From Streptomyces cucumeris (GTDB lineage: Bacteria > Actinomycetota > Actinomycetes > Streptomycetales > Streptomycetaceae): a stretch of DNA of 64,000 nt. The notes under the pieces were generated by a model. That model was not told where the DNA came from. It worked only from the letters and a program-made list of their open reading frames with translations, and ran no database searches. Shown piece after piece: positions 19,501 through 25,171 of the stretch. The translations under genes were made by a program, and so were the position numbers. Location of the stretch: assembly GCF_024295805.1 (NCBI RefSeq), contig NZ_JANCLX010000021.1, positions 1 through 64,000 of the forward strand, written 5' to 3'. The stretch's first letter is position 1. The number at the start of each line of letters is the position of its first letter.

Positions 19501-19959
19501 GACGCAGTGGGCGTTGGACAGGGCGGAGCCCTCGTTCTCCCGGGGGTGCCGCTCCAGGCGGTCCATGTAGTCGTTGTAACTGAGGCCGGTGAAGACGCCG
19601 GTGGCGGTGCCGCCGAGCCGGTCCGGCGGCATTCCGGCGTGCTCCAGGGCCTCCCAGGCCACTTCGAGGAGCAGCCGGTGCTGCGGGTCGAGGACGTCGG
19701 CCTCGCGGCCGGAGACTCCGAAGAAGTCGGCGTCGAAGCGGGAGACATCGCGCAGATAGCCGCCGTGGGTGGGCAGTCCGGAGTCGGCGCCCGGCTCGTC
19801 GGGCCACAACTCCCGGCGTTCGGCGGGCGGTTCACCGACGGCGTCCCGGCCTTCGGTCAGCAGGTGCCACAGGGCCGCGGGCGAGTCGATGTCACCGGGG
19901 AGCCGGCAGCCCATGCCGACCACCGCTATGCGGCTGGGTATGGATATGTCATGACGCAT
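13600..19959 (-). CDS. Single-module fully reducing type I polyketide synthase
   Basis: 2119 residues in the order KS (~9-430; active Cys175 in DTACSSS, His310, His347), AT (~533-835; Ser623 in GHSMGE), DH (~905-1175; His930 in HRVHGTPVLPG, Asp1099), a non-catalytic KR-like half (~1190-1400), ER (~1410-1738; NADPH loop ATGGTG), KR (~1758-1945; TGGLRGLG, Tyr1906) and ACP (~2030-2100; Ser2062 in GFDSL). All domains look active. The KR has the LDD motif of B-type ketoreductases. The AT motif VASH (725-728) resembles the methylmalonyl YASH type more than malonyl HAFH, but this is not decisive. There is no loading module, docking segment or thioesterase, so it probably works iteratively, as in mycocerosic-acid-type synthases, making a saturated chain released by another enzyme. 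ATG 19959 has GGAG upstream. Confidence 0.93.
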   Translation of the reverse strand: MRHDISIPSRIAVVGMGCRLPGDIDSPAALWHLLTEGRDAVGEPPAERRELWPDEPGADSGLPTHGGYLRDVSRFDADFFGVSGREADVLDPQHRLLLEVAWEALEHAGMPPDRLGGTATGVFTGLSYNDYMDRLERHPRENEGSALSNAHCVAAGRISYLLGLHGPCVALDTACSSSLVAVHLAAQALRAGECDLALAGGVTLMFEPRTTRSFVRMGMLSRAGHCHAFDAAADGFVRGEGCGMVVLKRLEDAERDGDRVLAVLRGSAVNQDGRSDGLAAPSAPAQRALYEEALRRAGIDAANVGMVEAHGTGTPVGDPVEFTSLAQVYGTGPDPCALASVKTNLGHLEPAAGVTGMIKAILCLGHGQIPPNLHFTRWNPAIDADGTRFFIPRELTPWPVRTGPRLAAVSSFGFSGTNAHVLLEQPPAAPAGTDRPPLTTRTVPQVFLVPAGSPAALPAAAHRMADWLEGDGAGVPLRDIAHTLALRRSGGRGRLGVTTGRRADLVQALRAFAAGQAHPAVVSGSVGAAVSRQPVWVFSGQGSQWPGMGRDLLERDPAFAAALTEADELIAAEAGFSVLDLVRAGEPVTGCARVQPVLFALQTALAATWRAHGVEPAGVIGHSMGEVAAAVVAGALSLADGAAVICRRSALLARVAGRGAMATVGLAAAEVQAGLEAAGAADAVTVAVMAAPGSTVVAGDTATVERLVADWEDRGVPAALIAVDVASHSPQMDPLLGDLRTALAGLTPMRPRVPFYTTVLDDPHTVPAFDADYWCANLRRPVRFSAAVAAAAADRHLVYTEISPHPVVTHPITRSLTGLVDDPVVLPTLRRDTDETVTFRTHLAALHCAGVPVDWTRLYDGAALADVPAITFDRTHHWADTTLPDHPAGSAELRPAGELPGAHTEVPGQPPRHVWRATTGTAALPWLDDHRVHGTPVLPGAAYYAIALTTACEVFDTAPAEVEVTDLRFRELLRLADRTDLSSTVTVAATDRAECEIFGRGDDGTWVCQATAVLRRLSAPPRSRPASVQTLALRHPVAVEPGALYGNMRARGLEHGPAFSGITAVHASRYGNSFWARVELPEASRTPGHGLRIHPVLVDLCAQLLVAGMLEDGDEPGLVLPVRVQSARILGDPGTAVHCHARIAEATPESVVGHIRLLDAEGRPVLALDGLRLARRTVPRAATEVDRWFLEVGWQRADRPAASGTPRPGRWLVVGEADGGARTLAYALSFAGAEARVWDPALTDESLDAFRDALTGRLAGPGERLRGVVLLCAAPPPGNDTPGRADALSRTRRLLAAAQALTARFPEPPRLYAVTRGARALAPGEPADPGQGALRGLVRVLAFEHPELRATLVDTAPDGTGDLVAELLADAPEDEIALRDGERHVAQLGYAPLTDAERDRAAARTVRCGTDGFRLRAGRLGDLDTLELAATRRRPPGPGEVELRVLAAGLNFRDVLTVMGLLPGDPDAIRYRIGFECTGEVTAVGPGVDQLRTGDRVVAVDVRGGAFGSFAVVPADCAGPIPEGLDPATAAGLPIAFLTAWYALRHLGRLAAGERVLIHSATGGTGLAAVAVARLLGAEVLATAGSEEKRRFLRGMGIAHVMDSRSLDFRDEVKEATGGEGVDIVLNSLSGGAIRAGLECLRPFGRFLELGVRDILSDAPLGLAPLQHNITFSTVDLRELQTVRPAVLATLLREVLDEFAAGRLKPLRCTVLPLAEATDAFRQMAGARHIGKMVLTVPQDGEIRAVLPDGPLPVHDDGTYVITGGLRGLGLATASWLAAQGVRHLVLNGRTAPTAATARTLAELSAAGTRVTVILGDIGRPGTADRLVAAATADPDAPLRGVVHCAMVLDDAAITTVREDQLGRVWTPKVTGAWRLHEATAGHRLDWFAVFSSMASLLGNPGQGAYAATNAWLDAFAVWRSARGAPTLAVNWGAWGETGVATGFADRGYETIPTEDGLRALSTLLAHRRVQTGVIPGEPDSWILPAGRHSSLFARLAPDDEQTPATPGAADDVRARITALPAGIARRTALEAYLGEHIRAVLRLSSTTLDPETPLKSLGFDSLLAMELRVRLESGLGVKLAGNFVWQHPTVAALAAGLARHMGLEPDAAQDAGPLGDTG

Positions 19960-20008
19960 CGGAGTCTCCGTGGGGGGTGCTCGGCCGGGGTGGGGCCGCG
20001 TGGTCCAT

Positions 20009-20055
20009 GGGGAGGGGGCCGGGGGTGGGGGCCGGGGGGTGGGGCCGTGGGGGGG
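20009..20055 (+). other. G-quadruplex-prone G-run cluster before the PKS gene
   Basis: Seven runs of four to seven G lie within 47 bases on the plus strand (20009-12, 14-18, 21-25, 27-31, 34-39, 41-44, 49-55), separated by loops of one to four bases. This fits the G4 pattern many times over. It lies in the 149-base gap between the ketosynthase stop and the PKS start. Both genes are on the minus strand, so the G-rich strand is their template. Confidence 0.6.
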
Positions 20056-20108
20056 ATGCGCGCGGGACGCACGCGGGAGGTGAGGGGGTACGTGGCCGGG
20101 GCGCGGAC

Positions 20109-21425
20109 TCAGGTGGCGTCCGGGCCGCCCAGCAGCATCACGTGCTTCACGCCACCGATCTGGTAGTTGAAGCTCAGCGCGTGGTCGAAGTCGAGCGGGC
20201 GGGTGCGGTCGCCGGGGACGGGGTCGAAGGGGAGCCCGTCCAGGGGCTGTTCGCAGTTGGCGGTGGGACACACCTCACCGAGTTCCATCATCATCAGCGT
20301 CAGGGCGGCGCCCAGGCACCCGGCGGGCGAACCGTGGTGGCCGAAGCAGCCCTCCTGGGAGGACATCAGGACGGTGCCGTCCGGTCCGTAGAGCTCCCGG
20401 ACGGTGCTGGCCTCCATGGCGGTGACGGCCGCGCCGCCGTCGCTGGCGCCGTTGACGTAGGGCACCTGGCCGATGCTCCAGCGGTCGCCGAGGCAGGCCC
20501 GCACCGCGCGTACGAGCTGGGCGCCGGTGTGGTCGGCAGCCAGCGGATTGGCGAGTCCGTCGCGGGTCATGGCGGTGGCGAGCACCTGGCCGTAGAGGTG
20601 GGCACCCCGGCGGACGGCGTGCTCGCGGCTCTCCATGATGACGGTGGCGGCGCCCTCGCCGTGGTTGATGCAGTCCGCCCGCCGGTCGTAGGGGCGCATC
20701 AGGGAGTCGAAGGACGGCAGGAGGTCGGGCATCCCGGCCGCGTCCATGGAGTCGTAGGCGTGCTGGGCGCCGCGCAGCAGCCGCTGCCCCTTCTGTATCA
20801 GCCCGAGATTGAAGACGTCGACGCCGGTGACGACGGCGATGTCGGTCTCCCCGCTGGCGATCAGCCGGCGGGCGTTGCCGATCTGGACGGCGGCGGAGGA
20901 GCAGCCGCAGGAGACGGTGTAGCAGGGGCCGACGGACTGGGTGAGGGCGCCCTGGACGACCGCCACGTCGGAGGGCGACACGGCCTGCTCGGCGGCGACG
21001 AACAGCTCCAGGGCGTCGAAGACGGAGGTGCCGTCGGGGTCGACGTTCAGCAGCGCCAGATAGCTGTCGACATTGGCGTCCACACTGCCGCGGCCGACGA
21101 GGATCGCCGATTCCCGCAGGTCTCCGGCGCGGAAGTCCAGTTCGGCGTCGGTGCACGCCTCCACCAGGGAGACCAGACCGAGCCGGTGGGCGGCGGTGTA
21201 GTGGCGGGAGAAGAATTCGGGGATGTCGGGGAGACGCTGTTCGAACTGCTCGGTGGTGAGGTTCACCGAGCCGTAGTAGATGTCGTGCTGGACGAGTGCG
21301 GAGCGGCCCTGTGAGGCGATCTCCCAGACCTGCCCGGCGGTGAAGACCGGTTCCGCACCGCCGGGCAGACAGAAACCGAGGCCGGTGACCACGGCGTCGC
21401 GCGCATTTCCGCCGCCTTTCTTCAT
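20109..21425 (-). CDS. Stand-alone beta-ketoacyl synthase with an altered active site
   Basis: A 438-residue thiolase-fold KAS II-type protein. The nucleophile is kept (Cys175 in SCGCSSA). The usual first active-site His (NAHGT) is missing: the aligned segment is VNGASDGG near 325-331. The conserved Lys of KxxxGHxxGAAG is also replaced (QEGCFGHHGSPAGCLGA, 358-372), although GH is retained. Such a site may act as an acyltransferase, a chain-length-factor-like partner or a condensing enzyme with relaxed decarboxylation. ATG 21425 follows AAAGGGA; a GTG at 21440 is an alternative. It lies upstream of the PKS in the same direction and likely works with it. Confidence 0.85.
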   Translation of the reverse strand: MKKGGGNARDAVVTGLGFCLPGGAEPVFTAGQVWEIASQGRSALVQHDIYYGSVNLTTEQFEQRLPDIPEFFSRHYTAAHRLGLVSLVEACTDAELDFRAGDLRESAILVGRGSVDANVDSYLALLNVDPDGTSVFDALELFVAAEQAVSPSDVAVVQGALTQSVGPCYTVSCGCSSAAVQIGNARRLIASGETDIAVVTGVDVFNLGLIQKGQRLLRGAQHAYDSMDAAGMPDLLPSFDSLMRPYDRRADCINHGEGAATVIMESREHAVRRGAHLYGQVLATAMTRDGLANPLAADHTGAQLVRAVRACLGDRWSIGQVPYVNGASDGGAAVTAMEASTVRELYGPDGTVLMSSQEGCFGHHGSPAGCLGAALTLMMMELGEVCPTANCEQPLDGLPFDPVPGDRTRPLDFDHALSFNYQIGGVKHVMLLGGPDAT

Positions 21426-21477
21426 TGCGATCCCTTTCACGTGAGCAGACCGCGGACGCGCCGCTGCGCGGCGGGCC

Positions 21478-21687
21478 CTACTCTGCTATGAATGTGCGGT
21501 AGCACCACCGGTAGACAGGGATCAGCTCACCCTCGAATTCGGCGCACTCGCCCGCGGATTCGAAATGTTCATAACCGTTGCCCCGCTGGATCTTGACTCG
21601 CTCTCGCCCCCCGATGGAGGGAGCGGCCCATACCTGGGGGGTTCCGGGGGGTCCGCCGACGAGGAGGACAAATGCCGGTTGAGACAT
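21478..21687 (-). CDS. Small DUF5988-like protein
   Basis: A 69-residue protein, MSQPAFVLLVGGPPG... ending PVYRWCYRTFIAE, resembling the DUF5988 family of small Streptomyces proteins often found beside polyketide genes. The conserved parts are NGYEHFE and YRWCYRT. ATG 21687 follows GAGGG with an eight-base spacer. It is first in the minus-strand set DUF5988 - ketosynthase - PKS, with only 52 bases to the ketosynthase. The function is unknown. The family name is from memory of the motif, so it is moderately sure. Confidence 0.65.
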   Translation of the reverse strand: MSQPAFVLLVGGPPGTPQVWAAPSIGGRERVKIQRGNGYEHFESAGECAEFEGELIPVYRWCYRTFIAE

Positions 21688-22114
21688 GGAATGGACCCTC
21701 GGTGGATCAGGAGCAGATCGTCGCTCGGAAACGATGTGTGGAATAGATGACGCTACGCCGTCAAGAGGGCCTATCGGTAGGTGGTGTCGAATCACCCGGG
21801 CGGATTCGAGCGACCCGCCACTCTGTTCTGCACGCCCGGCGCCCACCCCACACCACCGAGCGGAAAATGCGGACCGGCCGCCGCCTCACGCCCCCTCTTG
21901 CGGAAACTTCCTGTAAGCGGACAGAAAGCGGGCAGCAAAATGCTGGCTTCGCGGAACGCTTTACGGAACCGAGCATTGCGGGCATCTCATCGGCAGGTCG
22001 TCTTGGCAGTTCATCACCTGTTGTTTCCGGCGCGGATACCATTGGGCGGTTTGCGTGCGTGACACAGTTCTCTTCCCGGTACCCGGGACGGCCGACTGCA
22101 AAGGATGACGAAAC
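21688..22114. other. 427-base divergent promoter region without a supported gene
   Basis: This region separates the minus-strand DUF5988-KS-PKS set from the plus-strand Lrp gene and should hold promoters for both. It is noticeably less GC-rich than its surroundings (for example 21900-22080). Short open frames through it have poor codon bias and no recognisable product. I saw no strong palindrome. Confidence 0.5.
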
Positions 22115-22606
22115 ATGGCAAATCAGTCCGTGCCGTTCGACGACCTGGATCGCAAGATCGTTGCGGCGCTGGTCGCGAACGCCAGGGCGAGCTTCACGGA
22201 GATCGGCGCCGCGATCGGCCTGTCCGCCTCCGCGGTGAAGCGGCGGGTGGACCGTATGCGGGACAACGACGTGATCACCGGGTTCACCACCACCGTGCGC
22301 CCGGCCGCCCTGGGCTGGCGGACCGAGGCGTATGTGGAGGTCTACTGCGACAGCGCGGCGCCACCGCGGCGGATCGCGGAGGTGGTGCGGGACTATCCGG
22401 AGATCATCGCGGCGATGACGGTGACCGGCGGGGCCGACGCCCTGCTGCATGTCATGGCCACCGACGTGGAGCATTTCGAGGAGGTGCTGGAGCGCATCCG
22501 GGCCGAGCCCTTCATCCGGAAAACGATCAGTTACATGGTGTTGTCCCACCTGCTCACCGGCAGTCCGGAGGCCGGTGCGACCCCTGTCACGCCCCCCACG
22601 CAATGA
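22115..22606 (+). CDS. Lrp/AsnC-family transcriptional regulator
   Basis: A 163-residue Lrp-type protein: N-terminal helix-turn-helix (DDLDRKIVAALVANARASFTE, IGLSASAVKRRVDRM) and C-terminal RAM ligand-binding domain (VTGGADALLHVMATDVEHFEEVLERI). These regulators sense amino acids. Lying 134 bases upstream of the arginine/ornithine genes in the same direction, it is the likely amino-acid-responsive regulator of arginine catabolism here. The ATG start directly precedes the conserved domain. Confidence 0.88.
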   Translation: MANQSVPFDDLDRKIVAALVANARASFTEIGAAIGLSASAVKRRVDRMRDNDVITGFTTTVRPAALGWRTEAYVEVYCDSAAPPRRIAEVVRDYPEIIAAMTVTGGADALLHVMATDVEHFEEVLERIRAEPFIRKTISYMVLSHLLTGSPEAGATPVTPPTQ

Positions 22607-22740
22607 ACCGGCGCCGCGGCGCCCCAGCACGCAGCATCACTGCGTGTGCGCGCAGCTCTCCATTCTTGTCTCCGCTCTCCTCCGCTTCCTACCGTTGAAG
22701 GCATCCCCCGGTCGCCTGCGGAAGCGAGAGGAATCCGTCC

Positions 22741-23550
22741 GTGCCCCACGAGCGCGTGCCGCGCCCCCGGCGCTATCTGACCTGTCCTCCCAGATATTTC
22801 GACGTGCGCTATGCCATCAATCCCTGGATGCGCGAGGACGCCGAGGTCGACACCGACCTCGCCCGCTCGCAGTGGGAGACGCTGATCCGCGTCTACCGTG
22901 ACCACGGCCATCAGGTGGAGACCATCGAACCGGTGGCGGGCCTGCCGGACATGGTCTTCGCGGCCAACTCGGCCCTGGTCCTGGAGGGCCGGGTGTTCGG
23001 CTCCCGCTTCCACGCCCCGCAGCGGCGCCCGGAGCAGCTGGCCTACGAGACCTGGTTCAAGGCGGCCGGCTACGACGTGCACCCGCCGGAGTCGGTGTGC
23101 GAGGGCGAGGGCGACCTGGTGCCCGCGGGCCGGTTCATCCTGGCGGGCACCGGTTTCCGCACCACGCGGACGGCCCATCAGGAGGTGCAGGAGTTCTTCG
23201 GGATACCCACGATCAGCCTGCTGCTGGTGGACCCGTACTTCTACCACCTGGACACCGCGCTGTTCACCCTCGACGACGAGAACATCGCCTACTACCCCGA
23301 GGCGTTCTCGCCCGGCAGCCGGGAGGTGCTGGAGCGGCTCTACCCGGACGCGCTGCTCGCCACCCGGGAGGACGCCATGGCCTTCGGACTCAACTCCGTC
23401 TCCGACGGCCGCAACGTCTTCGTCGCCCCCCAGGCGACCGGCCTCATCGACCGGCTCACCGAGCGCGGTTACGTCCCCGTCCCCGTCGACCTGTCGGAAC
23501 TGCACAAGGCCGGCGGGGGCATCAAGTGCTGCACACAGGAGATCCGCTGA
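22741..23550 (+). CDS. DDAH-like amidinotransferase-fold hydrolase; possible arginine dihydrolase
   Basis: A 269-residue pentein-fold enzyme of the dimethylargininase/arginine deiminase type. Likely catalytic residues are His169 (YHLDTALFTL), Asp125 (EGEGD) and Cys264 (IKCCTQEI). Usual annotation would be dimethylargininase, giving citrulline. However, the N-terminal RYLTCPPRYFDVRYAINPWM and DMVFAANSALV (Asn27, Asn76) are of the kind seen in ArgZ/AgrE arginine dihydrolases, which convert arginine directly to ornithine, ammonia and CO2. The next gene, rocD, uses ornithine, which supports this. The GTG start follows AGAGGA; the stop overlaps the rocD start by one base (TGATG). Confidence 0.8.
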   Translation: MPHERVPRPRRYLTCPPRYFDVRYAINPWMREDAEVDTDLARSQWETLIRVYRDHGHQVETIEPVAGLPDMVFAANSALVLEGRVFGSRFHAPQRRPEQLAYETWFKAAGYDVHPPESVCEGEGDLVPAGRFILAGTGFRTTRTAHQEVQEFFGIPTISLLLVDPYFYHLDTALFTLDDENIAYYPEAFSPGSREVLERLYPDALLATREDAMAFGLNSVSDGRNVFVAPQATGLIDRLTERGYVPVPVDLSELHKAGGGIKCCTQEIR

Positions 23551-24794
23551 TGACCGCCCCCACGCGCACCGCCCCGGACCACGGCTCCCGTTCCGCGCGG
23601 TCGTCACAGGAGCTGATCCGCGCCGAGGAGTCCTCGCTCGCCCACAACTACCACCCGCTGCCGGTGGTCGTCGCCCGCGCCGAGGGCGTCTGGGTGGAGG
23701 ACGTCGAGGGCCGCCGGTACCTCGACATGCTGGCCGGGTACTCGGCCCTGAACTTCGGCCACCGCCACCCGGAGCTCATCGCCGCCGCCCACCGGCAGCT
23801 CGATGAACTCACCCTCACCTCCAGGGCGTTCCACAACGACCGGCTGGCCGGGTTCGCCGAGGGCCTGGCGGAGCTCACCGGTCTCGGCATGGTGCTGCCG
23901 ATGAACACCGGCGCCGAGGCCGTGGAGAGCGCCATCAAGGTGGCCCGCAAATGGGCCTACGAGGTCAAGGGCGTCGCCCCGGACCAAGCCACCATCGTGG
24001 TGGCCGCGGACAACTTCCACGGCCGCACGACCACGATCGTCAGCTTCTCCAGCGACCCCACCGCCCGGGAGGGGTTCGGCCCGTTCGCGCCCGGCTTCCG
24101 GGTCGTGCCCTACAACGACCTCGCCGCCATGGAGGCGGCGATCGACGAGACCACCGCCGCCGTGCTGATCGAGCCCATCCAGGGCGAGGCGGGCGTCATC
24201 ATCCCCGACGACGGCTATCTGCGCGGGGTGCGGGAGCTCACCCGGCGGACCGGGGTGCTGTTCATCGCCGATGAGATCCAGTCGGGTCTGGGGCGCACCG
24301 GCACCACGCTGGCCGTGGACCACGAGTCGGTCCGGCCCGATGTGCTGACGCTCGGCAAGGCCCTGGGCGGCGGTATCGTCCCGGTCTCCGCGGTGGTCGC
24401 CGACCGCGAGGTGCTCGGGGTGCTGCGCCCGGGTGAGCACGGTTCGACGTTCGGCGGCAACCCGCTGTCCGCGGCGGTCGGCACGGCCGTGGTGGACCTG
24501 CTGCGCACCGGGGAGTTCCAGCGCCGCGCGGCCGAGCTGGGCGAGGTCCTGGGGGACGGTCTGGCGAGGCTCACCGGCAAGGGCGTGGTGGGCTACCGCT
24601 GCCGCGGGCTGTGGGCGGGCGTCGACGTGGACCCCGCGCTGGGCACCGGCCGCGAGGTGAGCGAACGCCTCATGGGCGAGGGGATCCTGGTGAAGGACAC
24701 CCACGGTTCGACGATCCGGCTCGCGCCGCCGCTGACCATTACCCGTGAGGAGCTGGAGTCCTCGCTCGCCGCCCTGGAGAAGGTGCTCGGCTGA
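23550..24794 (+). CDS. rocD: Ornithine aminotransferase
   Basis: A 414-residue class III PLP aminotransferase. The features of ornithine-oxo-acid aminotransferase are present: AHNYHPLPVVVARAEGVWVEDV, MNTGAEAVESAIKVARKWAYEVKG (split by the cofactor phosphate-binding TGA), NFHGRTTTIVSFS, FIADEIQSGLGRTG and TLGKALGGG with the PLP lysine. It makes glutamate-5-semialdehyde from ornithine, feeding proline or glutamate. It is translationally coupled to the upstream DDAH-like gene and followed by a strong terminator, so the two form one short operon. Confidence 0.92.
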   Translation: MTAPTRTAPDHGSRSARSSQELIRAEESSLAHNYHPLPVVVARAEGVWVEDVEGRRYLDMLAGYSALNFGHRHPELIAAAHRQLDELTLTSRAFHNDRLAGFAEGLAELTGLGMVLPMNTGAEAVESAIKVARKWAYEVKGVAPDQATIVVAADNFHGRTTTIVSFSSDPTAREGFGPFAPGFRVVPYNDLAAMEAAIDETTAAVLIEPIQGEAGVIIPDDGYLRGVRELTRRTGVLFIADEIQSGLGRTGTTLAVDHESVRPDVLTLGKALGGGIVPVSAVVADREVLGVLRPGEHGSTFGGNPLSAAVGTAVVDLLRTGEFQRRAAELGEVLGDGLARLTGKGVVGYRCRGLWAGVDVDPALGTGREVSERLMGEGILVKDTHGSTIRLAPPLTITREELESSLAALEKVLG

Positions 24795-24820
24795 CCGACT
24801 CCGCACCACCGACAGCACTC

Positions 24821-24860
24821 GAGCGCCGGGCCGCATTCAGTCTCATACGGCCCGGCGCTC
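24821..24860 (+). terminator. Hairpin terminator after rocD
   Basis: GAGCGCCGGGCCG (24821-24833) pairs perfectly with CGGCCCGGCGCTC (24848-24860), giving a 13 bp stem with a 14-base loop, 26 bases after the rocD stop. It separates the arginine operon from the pab block. Confidence 0.8.
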
Positions 24861-25171
24861 CGCTGTGTTCACCCTTCGGCGGGAATTTTCTCCACGCCGT
24901 GCGGATGGGCAACCGGAACCTAAGATAACGCCCAGGTCACGGCCACCCGTCCGAGAATTTATGTCCGTTGTTGAGCATTCCAACGGTGCCAACCATCCCT
25001 TGTGGAACACTTCTTTGCGTCTTCACCGGCCGACCTGCTGGAAAGCCGGAAGCCCTCGCGGGTCGAACGCGGTGGAGAGGTCCCCGCCCTCGGCTTCCCG
25101 CGAGCGGTCGTTGGGACGCCTGTCCGGGGAGAGCGACGTCCGGGCAGCTTGAATGCAAGGAGGCAATCCGG
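24861..25171 (+). promoter_or_regulatory. Upstream/leader region of the pab operon with alternative stems
   Basis: This is the 311-base region before pabAB. GGAAGCC (25048-25054) can pair with GGCTTCC (25092-25098), while the adjoining CTCGCGGG (25055-25062) can pair with CCCGCGAG (25097-25104). The 3' partners overlap, so the two stems compete. A strong ribosome site AAGGAGG (25157-25163) precedes the pabAB ATG. No Trp/Tyr/Phe-rich leader peptide was found, so classical attenuation is not supported. Confidence 0.35.

Noticed and set aside
12916..20166. A 2416-codon open frame on the plus strand across the PKS region.
   Set aside because: It is antisense to the PKS, whose domains are unmistakable. 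The frame is open only because of GC-rich codon bias and its protein is Gly/Val/Glu/Gln-rich nonsense without domains.
20109..21425. KS-alpha of a type II aromatic PKS.
   Set aside because: There is no chain-length factor, free ACP or cyclase nearby, and the active-site His/Lys residues are replaced.
24861..25171. Trp- or Tyr-type attenuator upstream of pabAB.
   Set aside because: Competing stems exist, but no short leader peptide with repeated aromatic codons and no terminator-like second stem was found.
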